NCBI GenBank assembly: GCA_947095535.1
Contig: OX352773.1
Span: forward strand, 29,905,398 to 29,969,397
Source of the DNA: Poecilobothrus nobilitatus
Lineage: Eukaryota > Arthropoda > Insecta > Diptera > Dolichopodidae
Direction: 5' to 3'
Length of the DNA stretch: 64,000 nt
Shown here: piece after piece, positions 38,312-51,756 of the stretch
Numbering within the stretch: position 1 is the first letter of the stretch
How the letters are laid out: each line of letters starts with the position of its first letter
The notes under the pieces: generated by a model
The model's input: the letters and a program-made list of their open reading frames with translations, nothing else
Database searches by the model: none
What the model was told of the DNA's origin: nothing
Program-made: the position numbers and the translations under genes

Positions 38312-41300
38312 TCTGTGCTCTCCTTTCTCCAACTTAACATGTATAATTGTTTCATATTACTTACATGAAAACAATATTATATAAAATTCAAAAAACTAAA
38401 AATAAATAAGGATCAACATCTAGGACATTTTTTACATAGTTAGTCAGAATTGAGAAATCTTTCTCTCTCAGAAAATCAACTTAAAAACAGGATTGGTATA
38501 CAATCAATCAAACACATTTACTTTTCAAATACAATAATGCATATAATAAAAATTAAGTTATTATCGGTATATATATATATAATTAAAGTGTTCAAGAATC
38601 TGCGAATTGGAACCGAGAAACTGACATATAGGGCATTTTTTTCAAAATGACAGAAAAGAAATGTAAAGAATTTTTCGAATAAAATATGCAAAATAAAAAA
38701 TGTACAAAAGAAAGAAAAAGGACTAAACAAAGGACAAACATTTTGTCATGTGTTTAGAAGGTTTTTTTTTTTCTTGTCTTTTCTTTTTTTTTTGTTTTTT
38801 TTTCATTATTAATTTTGTTTGCATTTATAGTTTGTTTAAAGTATCTCAACATATATACATATATAAATAGTGTATCTATAGAATTTCCATTTATTTTACG
38901 TTATTTGTTTTTTTTTTTTTCGTTTCAATTATCCTTTACGGGTAATAAATGTATATAATATAGTAATGAAATAATATTGCGTGCAGACATTAAATGGGTG
39001 AGTTGTACAACATTTATGTATATATAACCAAATGGTTAAAATGAATTTAAAAAAAACTTTTTAATAAAAAAAGAAAAGAAAGTCAAAATCTATCATATTT
39101 ACACGCTTTGAATTTAAATAATGAAAATCGCAAAAAGTTTTCAAGTTTTTTTTTTTTTTTTTTTCATTAAAATTATAAGATCACACACCTTTATAAAAAA
39201 CTGTATAACAAACAACTGACTTTGTATCATTATATCTTTTCACTAAAAAGTTATTAAAAAAAAAAAAACAAAGCAAAAAACAGAAAATTTCATTTTGATG
39301 GCATAATTATTGAGTTAAAAAAAAAAAAAAAATCGCAAAATTATTAAGTTTATTTTATTTTTTTTTTTTTTGATTTGATTAAAAAAAAAAAAAAAACTAA
39401 AAACCACAAATAAAATGGGCTTGGGATTTTATTTATATGTAATTAAATATATATATATATATATATCGTGGACACCACTTTTGACAATATTTTTTCTTTA
39501 GTTGAAAATTTAGTAAAGTTTTTAGATTGATTAAAGGAATAGACTAAGTATAGGTACATATACATATGTGTTTTATGCTATGACTAAATTGATTATATTT
39601 TTATTAATTGCATAATAAATGCTAGAAAGAAGTCTTTTGTTCAATCGAATCAAAGAAATCAAAGAAGTTTTTTTTTATTTTTTAGATAATAAGTATCAAA
39701 TACTCTTGATGGAACTATGGAAAAACAAATCACTTTTATTTAATTTTGAATTTTTAACATAAACTTTGGCTACTTTTTTTACTATGACACATTTTTGAAA
39801 AAAAAACTGACTAAATCCGACAAAGTACTGCAAAAAAAAAATTATTATTAAAAAAAAACAAATTAACTGCTTTTCCAATTTTCATAAAACAAAAAAAAAA
39901 AAACAAAACAGTTAAAATTTAGTATAAAAAATAATAAAGGACTAAATAACTGTAATTTGCACATTTCAGTTATTATCTAGGGAAAAATTTGAATATTTTT
40001 TTTTTTAACAAAAATTTTAAGCACATGTTTTAAACAACACATAAACAATATGTATTTTGTATATTATAATCAGTACAATCACACACAAGTACAAATATTT
40101 GTTTATCTAGAGATATTTAAATACAATTAAATTAATTTAAAAAAAAAAAAATATAACATTTTTTTTGTTTTTTTAATTTTTTAATTTAAAATAATAAATT
40201 TTTTATTTATTAAAAAATTTTTTTTCCAAATTCAATTGAATAATAAATTGACTTGTTTTATTTAAAAAAAAAAAAATAATTATTTTTAAAATATCACTTG
40301 AAATCACTCATAAAATCAATTTTTAGGTTTTAATTTTGTGTTTTTTTTTTTCCGCGTTAAATCCCAATTGAATGAATTTTTTTTTTTTTTTTTTTGGTTT
40401 TTATATAAATATATTTAAATTTATCGTTTTATGATCATCAAATTACAAAATTATGAAATTAGTTTTCGGTTTTTGTTTTTTTTAAAAAAAAAAATAAATT
40501 TTATTTTTACGCACCTTGAAGATGATGAGGTTTTTGTTAACCGACCAAAACCCGACGTAAAATTATTTATTTCTTTACAAAACATCGCACATCTCTTGAC
40601 TAAAAAAAAACTAAACTAAAAAATAAACAACTTACAAAACTCTTGACTCTTATAAAAAATTCCAACACAATATCCTTTATTTTGTTTCTCTTTTCCTTTT
40701 TTTTTTGTCCTTCATATTTTCTAATTTAATTTCTATACTTTGGAAAACAAAAAATAAAGAAGCTTTTCTTTATTTTATTTCTTTCAAAGAATTTTCTTAT
40801 TTCTTTTCCTTTAAATTTTACAGAGAACAGAACTTTTAAACGCATAAAATACAACACAACAAAAAACTTACAATAAGAATAAGGTTTTGTTTTTCAATTA
40901 AAAACAAAATACAAAAAAAAAAATACTACAAAACAATAAGAAATATTTAACATTATAAAAAAAGAAGTGTAAGTTTTTCTTAACAACAACAACAAAAATA
41001 ATTTTGTACCGTTAACACAGTATTTTTGTTTATACCGTTATATAGAATGATACATTACAACTGTACAATAATAAACTCTTCAAACCTGTAACATATTTTC
41101 CTTTTCAAAATTATATGAAAAAAAAAAAAAAAGAAACTCTCAGGACTTCAAAATCAGAATACAAAATCTCTTAAATTCTGAAAAACAAACAAAAAAAATA
41201 AACATTTTCCGTTAGAAAATCCCGTTATATTAATGAAATTTATATTAAATAATAAATATTATAATTTAAGAGGACAATTTGCCGCTTCAATTTGACTGTC

Positions 41301-42654
41301 GCTTGCATATTTCTAAGTATATGTTTTCACCTACATACACATACGCAACTGTTTCTCAAGAGAAAACGTTTTCAATACCATTGAGACTTTTATTTTCATT
41401 TCAGAAGGGAATAAATAAAAAAAAAAAAAGAAAATTAAAAGAAAGCATCTCCAAAACAAAAAAATAAAAACAAAATCACGAGTTTAACACGTATAAGAGA
41501 AAAACACATACGCACTCATTTTTATTTTTTTTTATTTTATAAGTAATCAGAACCATTTTGTTGTTTTTTTTAGTTTTATTGTCTGATTCCTCCCCAAACA
41601 ACTTCCAAGACATAATGAAATATCCTTTGAGAGAATCCAAAAGGGCATTTTGTATTTTGTTTTCTTTTAAAATGGGTGACAAAAAAAAGTTCAGAATAAA
41701 AATATAGAATGGATTAAAAAGAACGTACATTGGGAGGTTATAAGAGTAATTTTATGAAGAAGTACAGGGTGCGTAACTCAGCTGATTGTGAAAATCTCAT
41801 TATAGCAAAGAAAATCTATAGTGAAAATGGATAGAAAATGATAAAATAGTTCAATATGGATCTACCATAAATTTTTTTAAAAGAACAAAAAATAAAAAGA
41901 GAGAAAAAGTATATTTTAATTTGAATTTTAAATGGAAGGGGGTAGCGGAGTTTTCGTACTTCCAAATAGGTATATTTGTTACAACAATGTCTAAAAGGAT
42001 GAATAAAGAGCTGTTTTGGATCCCAATCTCAATTCCTCACTCTTCTGTTGTATTACTGTTGTATTTTGTTTATATTTTTCATTCATAACCTTAGTACGGT
42101 GAAAAAACAGGAAAAACTCAGAAACATTGGGGTCCCTTTTGTTTCTTTTTTTTTTTTTTGTTAAACAAAACAAAATTTATTAATGTTCAGGTTTGTTGAT
42201 GGAATCAATTGTTGTTTGAATTGTTGTTGTTGCGCTGATGTTTAAATTGTTGGGGTTATAGAATGATGCTATATATATATTGTAAGTTGTATATATGTAT
42301 ATGTATATATCTATGCAGATATATTGTAAATATTGTAAATTAAAAGAAAGATAGCGTTTTCTGTTGAATGAAAGTTTAAAAAGTTTTGTTTTGGTTTTGT
42401 ATTTCTTTATTTTAATAAATAATAAGACTAAACAGTTATATATGTAGGTTTTTTATAAGTATATACAAGTAAAAAAATAAAACGGTATATTATTAAATAG
42501 AGAGTATAAATGAAAGAAACAGAAAGTATTTTCACGCAGTTGGGATAATTTAACTTCTCTCATGATGTCAAAGGTCGAAGCAAGTTATAATGTGCTTAGT
42601 AAAATAAGTATATAAACAAATATATTTATTTATATATATAATAAATATTATGTA

Positions 42655-42682
42655 TATTTATATATATATATATATATATAAA
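42655..42682. repeat. (TA)n microsatellite
   Basis: A TA run within TATTTATATATA context; shorter TA runs flank it between 42620 and 42720. Confidence 0.85.
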
Positions 42683-43666
42683 TATAAGAGGTTTATGTAC
42701 ATGTAAATATATATATTTTAATTTAGTTTCTTTAACAGAGATGAAAATTTCGGAAGAAAAATTTTATTCACAAAATAAAAGTAAATTTTTTTAAATCCGG
42801 CTTATTAAAAATGAAGAAGTTATACATATAGTTCCAAGATTTGAATAAATTATGTAATTTATAATGGTTTTAATAATTTTTAAAAAATATAGTATAAAGA
42901 CTCTTATGTGCGATAAAAATATATTAAGTGAACTTTTCATTTAAAAGTCAGTTAATTTTTATATAAAACAAGTCTGCCCAGAAAAGAAAACTACTAAAAT
43001 AAGTACTATAAATTTAAACAGTTATCAATCAATTATTTAATTTTAATAATATTAATTATGTTTTTTAATTAATAAGAAAATAATTAGAATTCTAGAATCC
43101 CTGCAAATTTAATTAAATCTATATATTTACCATATTATATACCAATGAAGATTTAAGATACCTAATCTATGTCTAAACGTAATATGCATGCCTATATACC
43201 GTACCTAATATGCATGTCAAATATCTACTAAGTAAAACAAAACTAGTATGAAACTGATTTGATAACTGATTTGATAATTAAATTTGGCAAACAATTTTGA
43301 CAGCATAATTTTAACAAGTCATGAAATATAAACGTAAAGATTGTGAAACTTAAACTGGAACTTAACTGAGGAGATATCTAAATGTATAAATAACCTAGAC
43401 CACTTGGTTTACATCATTCAATACCAATACCAATGGCAACAACGTTAAATAGATAAAAACAAATTCAACTTACTATATGTAATCTAATCTATTCACAAAT
43501 TATAAAATGTTCTTAAAAATACATGGAATTGCCATAAAAAACAATTTAAAGTTAATAACAATTAACAGTTTTAACCTTTTAATTTTCCTTCTGTTAAATT
43601 CGTTTTTTAAATTGTTGTTAATTTCGTTTTTTATTATTAATTTTTTTAATTTTGTTTTCTATTTAT

Positions 43667-43851
43667 TTATTTTTTTTAATGCATTTCTCTGCCACATAAA
43701 TGTGGACAGGAAATTACACAGCCTTTTCTGTTCAGGCGTGGCTGTAAATGTCGTAAGGGTGAATAACTTTTACGACGTGTGTGGGATTCGAACCCACACT
43801 CCCTCGGTGTTTACAGCGTATTTTATACGCTCTTACCCACTAGGCCACCGA
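43667..43851 (-). mobile_element. tRNA-derived SINE, nearly full-length copy
   Basis: Minus strand; B box GGTTCGAATCC and A box region are well kept; a few 5' bases (GGGGCC) are missing. Target duplication TTTTCTATTTAT at 43655-43666 and 43852-43863. A 136-codon plus-strand frame runs through it by chance. Confidence 0.92.
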
Positions 43852-45170
43852 TTTTCTATTTATGTAAAGTTCTATATTATTTTGTTTACAACCAAAAAAT
43901 TAATGAAAGTAACATAGCTTTAAAAAAAAACCTTAAATGACCTAAAAATGCTAACTATAACTGAAATTTTTAAAAAGTTATAATTCGAAATTAAAATTTG
44001 AAGTTTCTTAACAGGCACACTACGGAATTTGAAGACAATTTATTTGTATATTAATTAAATTCAGTTCTAACAATATTTTAAATTTCCTTTTTTTTATTTA
44101 ATATGTATATACCAGAAAATATAGGGGTACAACCCAACTTTAAGTGTTTTTTCAAATATAAAAAAAAAACTGAAGGAAGTTTCTTATAAATAATTAAGAA
44201 ACGGTTCTATTAACTCATTCTTTTTTCAATACAAAGCCGGTTACAAAATATTCAACAATATTACTTTCAATTTCGTTTTCTCAATTTATATATTTGTAAC
44301 TAAGCATATATATATACATAATACATATATATTATTAAATGTACAATAAAGATTGTGAGCATTTTTTATAAGGACAAAATATGAACATAGAAAAGAAATA
44401 CAAAGGATGATACTAAATGCTTTCTATATGTTTCATATAGCATTTTTTGTTTCTTTTACTTTATTGACTTATGTTTGTTATCCTGTTGTTTTATTATTAT
44501 GTTTTTTTGTTTTTTGCTAACTTGTTTCTACTTTCTTATTTTATTTTTTTATACACACCATTGAGAATGTGATTATTATACCAAAACGTTTTTTGAATTT
44601 TTTATCGTTATTTTTAACCGTTACTGCTTTTCGCCATCATCAAAATAATAATAAAACAACCAATTGGAGTGTAAAAAAAAAAAAAAAATACAAAACCAAA
44701 TTAAAAAAAAACTAAAAACTAAAAAAAAATAAATGTTCTGAATTTTTATATATGAAGTGGTTATAGGTAATAATCGTAAAACTAAAACTCTTTAACAAAA
44801 CGCAAAACAAATAAAAAGGATTCTAACACCATTCTATTGTAATTCATTCAAACTTGTCCATCTTTCTTACCTATTCCCCACCTTTTATTTGACAAAAAAA
44901 AACCAAAAAAAAAAAACTGTTTGAAGGGAAACTAAAAAAATTATAAAAAAAAAAAAATTAAATAAATTCTGGCTCAGCCAGACAGAATATTAAATTTTTA
45001 ATACACTTTCCTTCATAATATTAAATATTTATTCGAGACATCAAATAATCAACAAAACAATAAGAAATTTAGTAAAAATAAGAAGAAATTGTAAGAAAAA
45101 AAAAAACACTGTTAAGGACAAAAACAAAGGATAGAAAATAAAAATAAGACTAAAAAAAAAACTTCCTTAC

Positions 45171-45390
45171 TTTGTTTGATCAGGTGGTTGCATCCATGCT
45201 CTAGCACCTAATGGTTCTTCTTTTAATGATGTCATTGGACCACGTGGTTGATTTAAATCAGCACCAGTTGGTAATCCAAACATTAGACCACCAGCTGTTC
45301 GTGGTCCACCAGATGGATATAATTTTCGGCCCCATTCTAATTCTAATGTAGGCCATGGTGATGCCGAGCTAAAGCCCGGCACTGGTTCGT
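45171..45390 (-). CDS. kn: knot/collier (EBF/COE transcription factor), N-terminal exon (exon A)
   Basis: Codes on the minus strand for the region before the EBF DNA-binding domain. Readable blocks in order are EWGRKLYPSGGPRTAGG, LMFGLPTGAD, LNQPRGPMTSLKEEPLG and a tail ending PPDQT. These match the N-terminus of Drosophila Knot as I remember it; LKEE also fits a psi-K-x-E SUMO-site pattern. The donor is AAA|gtaagg, so the exon ends in phase 2 and joins exon B to give Asn. The 5' edge is uncertain. The frame stays open to a stop at 45449-45451 but has no ATG, and the residue where fly Knot has its initiator Met (MEWGRKL) is Leu here. The exon is therefore probably internal; I chose the acceptor ctgcgttcag at about 45391-45400, though an earlier one is possible. 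EBF proteins are nuclear DNA-binding factors; Collier acts in head, wing, muscle, neuron and blood-niche patterning in Drosophila. Identity is near certain, the 5' edge is not. Confidence 0.9.
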
Positions 45391-46772
45391 CTGAACGCAG
45401 ATTGAAGCTGTTTTCTTGGCACGCCGTTAAAAAAATTTTGACAAATTTTTATTAAAACGGTATCAAAAAAAATATATGTAAGTATATATTGTTATTATTT
45501 TTATGAAAATTTTTTTTTTATTTTATTTAAAATGTTTTAACCGTTACTTTTTAATCAATTAATTAAATTTATTGTATATGGAAAAATTTAAATATAAAAA
45601 AAATTAAGAAAATTGTAAATTAAAATTTTTTTTTTTTTTTGTTTTAAAGTTAGAAAAATTTATTTAGTATCAATTTAAATTTCTTTTGCTTTTTTTTTTG
45701 TTTTATACAATTTTCTTACAAAATTGTCATTTTGTGCAACATATTGCAATACTTTCGTTTTGACTTTTAATTTTAATTTTTTTTTTTTTGTTTTTAGTGC
45801 AAATTCGTTAACCAATAAATTGTTAAATCAAAATTCAGGTTTAATATTTTTTATTTTCTTAAAACAGGTTTGTTTATTTTTTTTTTTTTTTTTACAATAA
45901 ATTTTTAATCTTTACACTTTGATTGAATTAACTACTAAACTAACTAAACTATATGTACTTGCCAATCAGTTAATCTTGAAGTTAAATCACTTTCGAATTT
46001 CTAATATTTTATTTTTAATTTTTCCCGTTACAATTCGAAGTTAATTAATGTTTAAAAAATTTTTTTATTTTTATTAATTAATTGTTGAAACTTTAATTTA
46101 CCATAAAATTTTAAATTGATATGTATATATATAGGATCAATAATATACAAAAGGATATTTATTGATTTACGAAAATTTAAATTCGAACATTGATTAAATA
46201 CATATAAACAAAGAAAAACTAAAAAAATGCAATAAAATAAATTTTTAGTTTTAAAGTTTACAATATGTGATTTTTATCTCCAGAGACATTCAAATTATAT
46301 ATATATATATTTTGCACTATTGGAAATATAACGGTAAATATTCAAAAAAAAAAAAAAATTGTATTTTTTTATATTTTTTATCAATTTTATTGTTATATAT
46401 TTTTAAACGCTGTTGTCTCTAATATAATATTTTTGGTGTGATTTTCACCTTTTTTTCACACATAAAAAACAAAAACAAAAAATTAAATAAAAATTCCAAT
46501 GAGATTTGGAACAAGAAACAAACGTTACGTTTAAAATATCCCCAAAAATATAATCAAAAGTGAATGCAGAAAAAAATAAAATAAATAAAACTAAACAACA
46601 ATTTATTTTAACTTGTTTTTTTTTTTTTTTTTTTTTTTTATTTTATAAATATATAGGGTAAAAAATAAAATATCTATAGATATATTTTCTTTTATTTTAT
46701 TTTTTATAATATTTATATTATTAGGTATCGAAATATTTTATTTTTAATTTTTATTATTTTATTTTTTATTTT

Positions 46773-46865
46773 CGTCAATCCCGAGTGACTGTTAAACCCC
46801 AACTGAAATCCCGTAGCGACACACGTTATATTACACCGTCGAGCATCGACTGAAAATCATTTATA
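46773..46865 (-). promoter_or_regulatory. candidate initiator/DPE core promoter upstream of kn
   Basis: Lies in a locally non-repetitive, higher-G+C patch (about 46770-46930) about 1.4 kb upstream of exon A on the same strand. Minus-strand TCAGTT at 46806-46801 fits the insect initiator TCAKTY (A+1 at 46804). TGACG falls at +28 to +32 (46777-46773), four of five positions of the downstream promoter element RGWYV, with G at +24. A second initiator match, TCAGTC, has A+1 at 46851. A TATAAAT at 46865-46859 is too close to that initiator to serve as its TATA box and is probably incidental. Inr+DPE promoters without TATA are usual for insect developmental genes. This is a motif match only; no exon or splice donor linking it to exon A has been identified. 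Confidence 0.35.
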
Positions 46866-49800
46866 CAACAATTTGTGACTGCCTTCGCGCCTTCTTTTCA
46901 TCCAATATTGTACTTGTATCAGTCAGTACCTTTTGAAAAATATACTGGCTATAAAAAAACAAAAAAAAACAAAAAAAAACAAAAAAAAAACAATAGGAAA
47001 AGAAAATATAATACATTATCTGTACTGTATACATACACTTTATAATAGTTACAACTACTAATAAACAGTTCAAAATACAACTCCTTTTAAATTACACAGT
47101 TATTTTTGGTCTGTATACAAAATTTATCTATACATATATTATATAAAATAAAAATACTGCATACTATTTTTCATTAATATCAGCCCCTTTTTCTAAATTT
47201 TCATTTATATTTTTTTTTTGCTCATACATACACTTAACATACATAAACACATATTGTACACTTTACAACTATGATTTTTCAATTTATGAAATTATAACAG
47301 TATTTTATGTTCAATAAACCAGTTAGAATTACATTTAATTGTGCAATGAAAAATTTCAAAAAAAAAAAAAAAAGAAAAAAGAAAAAAAATTAAACTATGT
47401 TAATTGTAAATGATATGTGTTTTGCAGACGACGTACTTTATCTAATTCGATTTATTCTACATTAGTGTTCAGAAAATATTTGAATAAAATAATTTTTAAA
47501 ACTGTTATACAAAAACTGTTATGCCTTGCATGTTAAAAAAAATTATATTATAATACTAATACACAACATCATATCATAATATTATGTACAACGTATATGT
47601 AGATTATTAAATTATTATATTATTTTTATTAATAGTTAACAGGTGAGTTTAACATTTTTATTTGTAATGCATTTTTTAATGTTAAGTAATATACAGAAAA
47701 TGTTATATGAAATGTAATTTAAGAATATAATATAAGAATGTTATTATGACATACACAAATTACACAAAATAGTAAAGTGAAATGATAACAGTTGTAGCTG
47801 TGTGAAATTAAAATGTGAAAAAATTTTAGTCGTGTGGTCTCATCAGGTCAGAAAGGCAGGCACAAAAACAGTTATAAAACTACATACTGAAAATATGAAA
47901 AAAAAAAAAGAAAAACAGTTTTTCTTTTTTGCAAAAATATTTCAAAATATTGAAATGAAAATAAGTGTACAGATTTCTGTAAGTGTAATTGTGTGTTTAT
48001 AAATAAAGTGTTAAAAAAAAAATATTAAGTATAACATTTAATTTGAATGCAATATTTTTTGTGTATGTATTTTACTTTTTTAATTACACATATGATACAT
48101 TTTTTTTAGTTTTTTTTTTTGGCTATTAGTGTTGTTTTTTTGCTGTATTAATTTTTATTGTAATAACTTTTTATTTTCATTTTTGTTTTTACTATTAGAC
48201 ACACATTAAATACAAAAAAAAAAAAAAAAATGGGTGGGTTAAATTTTTCTTTTATTTTTTTTTATTACGTACATAATATAACAGTTTTTTCTTCAAACAA
48301 AATTGGAGTAAATAAAATTTGAAATTTTGTACATACATATGTATATGCACACTTATATTTTGATTTGTATTTATTTATCTTTAGACTGCGATTCCTGTTA
48401 ATTCACAATGGAATAATATACAAAAGAATGAAAATATTTTTGGAAATTAAGATTGAAAAGGTCTGGTATGAAATGATATTGGTTTTTTTAGTTTAGAAAA
48501 AAAAAAAAAAATATTGTTCTTATGAGACAGATTCCAAATGATCAATTAGGGAAATACTATTATGTTTTTTTTTAGAATGCTTATAACCTCGACATGTTTT
48601 TGTTTGGTTTTCTTTGATTTTTAAAAATTGCCTAAGAAATTTAATACCTATTTTAAATAATTTTATATATTTTCACTAGAAAATTATAGTACTAGGTATC
48701 TATAAAAAATATAAACTGTTACAACAATAACGAACCGATCGAAGTTAATATTTATTTTTCATGGGTTGAGGTGCCCGTTAGAATGATTCTTAAAGTTTAG
48801 GTGAGTATAGCTTCAATTTAAAAATTTTCTAAAATTTAAGTTGAAAGTTTAATTGAGATGATATTTTTAAATAATGAAAAATATTTGCAGTAGTATTAGG
48901 ACTTTTAGAATTTTTTTTTTTTTAGATATTTTGTTCCAGTATATGTATTTATATTCATTTTTTAAGTCAAAAATATAAATAACGGGACAAAAGGTAAAGA
49001 GCCGGATAATAAAATAATTAAGTGTCAAGTACCTTCAATTCAAGGAATGCAAATAAATCCAATTAAAAATAAAACCTTATTTTTATAAAACGCAATGCCT
49101 ATAATATATAACCATATAATCAACAGCTTAGTGAATTTATTAATTCTAGATGCTGGCACTTGTAGTCAAATATGAATAATAAATGACTTAGTGGATGCTC
49201 ATATGCTTATTATAGGAGTGGAAAAAAAAAATATATTGTATAACCATATAATAACTATAAGGTTCAGATAAAGGTCACTAGTGTAATTGCATTTTTTAGA
49301 GTTTTATTGGTTTTATATTTATGTTTGGCGTAAAATATTAATGCTCTAATAATTTAAAAATATGTAATATTTAATACATTTTAAAAGAAATATAAAACCA
49401 GAAAAGCTGGCTACCCTAAAAATCTATAAAGTTTTTGTAAGTTTATTTAATTTTTATTGACGTCTATCACTTTGGTCACGGAAATGTCCCTAAAACGCAC
49501 TTGAAATTGCTATGCCTTTCAATAATTTTCGATTTAAGATTTTAATTATTGATAATAAATAAATGATCAGTCAACTTAGTTTTATTTTTAACTATCTTTT
49601 ACAAGTATATATACACATACATAACTAAAACAATAAATTTGCATTTTTATTCACCTAATTTATGATTATACTTTAACTTTCAATTCATTAAATTTATTTT
49701 CTTATTTTGTTAAATAATTTTTATTCCAAAAATTTAAAAATTTAAACATTTTATAGATTAGTAACAACAAAAAAAGATAAATAGAATGAAAAAATTTCAT

Positions 49801-50536
49801 AAACTGTCCCAGTTCCCAGGCAGTTACTATTTGTTTTTTTTTTAATATAAAAAAATTTTCCAATTGGGAATTTGATTTCAATAACCCTTTTATCAACAAA
49901 CAAAATACAAAAAAACAAAAAACACAATGTTTACAATATTACTGGCAATCACTTTTTCATTTTTATTTTTATTTAAAAAAAAAAAAACAAAATAATTTTT
50001 TTTTTAATTTTTCCAGACCTGTTGAAAATTATTTTACTGTTTTTTTTTTTTTTTATTTTTCTTTTAAAATACAACAATAACAAATTATATTATACTAATG
50101 TTATCATTCTATTAACAGTTTTGTATTAGTATATGTGAATTTAAAAACATGTATAAATTGTATTGCATTTGTGTACCTACTATTATAAAAATATCAATAT
50201 AACAGATTTTCTATTTAACAGTATAAGCATTATTTCTTAATCTAAAATACATAAGCAAAATGTAATAGTATAATTTTCACTTGTTTAGAAACGTTACAGT
50301 ACACACGTGCATACACATCTTAAAATTGAACATTTTATTATATAAAATTAACTGTTAATGTATTATATACGCAAAATCCCAATTGTCATGTCGAACATTT
50401 TAATATTTTTGATTTTGTTTTTCTTTTATTTGTTTTTCCCATTCTCTATCTCTTTTTGTCGCTTTACATTTTAATAATGAATGATTTTATGTTACCTACA
50501 CTATTAACTGGTACAGACTTTGGCCCATGTCGTAAC

Positions 50537-50588
50537 GTAATTGTATTGTATTGTATATTGTATATTGTATTTTCTATGTATTGTATTA
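50537..50588. repeat. (TATTG)n-type minisatellite
   Basis: Irregular tandem TTGTATTGTATTGTATATTG units. Confidence 0.75.
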
Positions 50589-51756
50589 ATAGCATATTTG
50601 TATAGGTATAGTTAATTTTTTTTTTTTTGTAGTTTCTTTTTTGGGAATAATATATGGCGGAAAATGTAAATGTCACCGCCTTTAATTACCAATGGGCATG
50701 TCTTTACATTTTACCATTCCTAACGGTACACTTTTCTGCAATATTTTAATTGGATCTCATAATCGTTTTTAATGCCCATGCGAAAACAAGAAAAAAAAAA
50801 CAATAAAAAGGAAAAACAATAAAAATAAAAATTATGCGCTGATGTAAAAAAAAAAGAAAAAAGAAAAACATAAATATAAATATTTAGAAAAAAATGTGGG
50901 TTTTCTATTTATTTTTTTTGTTTTTTTCGATTTTTATTTTGTTCGTGTCGATAATACAGTTCGTGTATTTTTATGAAATATTAATAAATGTTTTAGGAAT
51001 TTATTAGGAATTTATTAGTTTTTTAATTAATTGTAACGGTATTTTTTAGGTAAGAGACAAGAAAAAAAATTTATTAATTGTAGGAAAAAACCAATAGTAA
51101 GGATTTTTTGATTATTTGGAGTGTTTTTATACATTAAATCTTATATAATAACTTTAGTGCATATTTACTCTAATGTAACTTGAGTTAATTTTTTATTTAA
51201 CCAAAGAAAAAAAAAAACAACTGTAAAAAATGCTTAGAGAACTTTTTTAATTTATGTATTTCTAAATAATAAAAAATACAAAATTAAAAAGTTGGTGGGT
51301 ATTTAATTTTTTTCATTTCTTATTGCTTGTTTTTTTTTTTTTGAGTTTTTTCTGAGTTTAGCGACTTGCTCCAATTGGTAACAGAGAGTATTTATTTTTA
51401 AATTTTTTTCTTTCTCTAAAAAAAAAAATATCGTTTTTCATTGGTTAAAGTGAATGTTATAAAAAGAATGTATAAAAAAGAAATAAAAATGCGTTTTAAA
51501 TTATAGAGTAGAGAATATAGAAGGAAAAGGAGGTAACATTTTTTTTTTTTATTTAATTTACAAAATTAGAAAGTTAAATTCCAACAAAGGTAAAATTTTG
51601 AACAAAAAGAAGTAGACAAAGGATATTAAAAATTTATTTAATTAAATATATTTTATCACTATATAATATAGGATAATAATATATTGGTTTTTTTTTTTTA
51701 ATTAGACTTTACTTAGGCTTAGACTTAGGCTTTGGACAATTTTAGAATAATTCATG

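Larger units (their letters stand above)
26427..45170 (-). other. kn: knot/collier intron between exons A and B (about 18.7 kb)
   Basis: A phase-2 intron bounded by gtaagg at 45165-45170 and attacag at 26427-26433. It holds SINE copies at 29632, 33601, 35391 and 43667, a LINE 3' end at 33093, an RT fragment at 37454 and tandem duplications at 28338 and 36838. It also holds (TA)n runs, listed separately. The stretches 26430-28330, 30250-33090, 38320-43660 and 43870-45165 are A/T-rich sequence with poly-A/poly-T tracts in which I see no gene. Open frames here are low-complexity Phe/Lys/Ile/Tyr strings typical of A/T composition. Fly kn has long introns that carry enhancers, so regulatory elements are likely, but I cannot place them by eye. 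Confidence 0.9.

Noticed and set aside
41279..41467. 62-codon plus-strand frame starting MPLQFDCRLHISKYMF
   Set aside because: The first half has mixed composition, but it ends in Lys homopolymer, has no family resemblance and no transcript signals.
45361..45378. ATGG in a CACCATGG context inside exon A
   Set aside because: It has a good initiation context but is out of the EBF frame and reaches a stop after about 35 codons.
46859..46865. TATAAAT as a TATA box
   Set aside because: It is only about 14 nt from the nearest initiator match and about 60 nt from the other, neither of which fits the usual spacing of about 30 nt.
46861..47073. 70-codon minus-strand frame ending ILDEKKARRQSQIVV, just upstream of the candidate promoter
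   Set aside because: The last 20 codons look protein-like, but the rest is Phe/Tyr homopolymer translation and no splice sites or family match support it.
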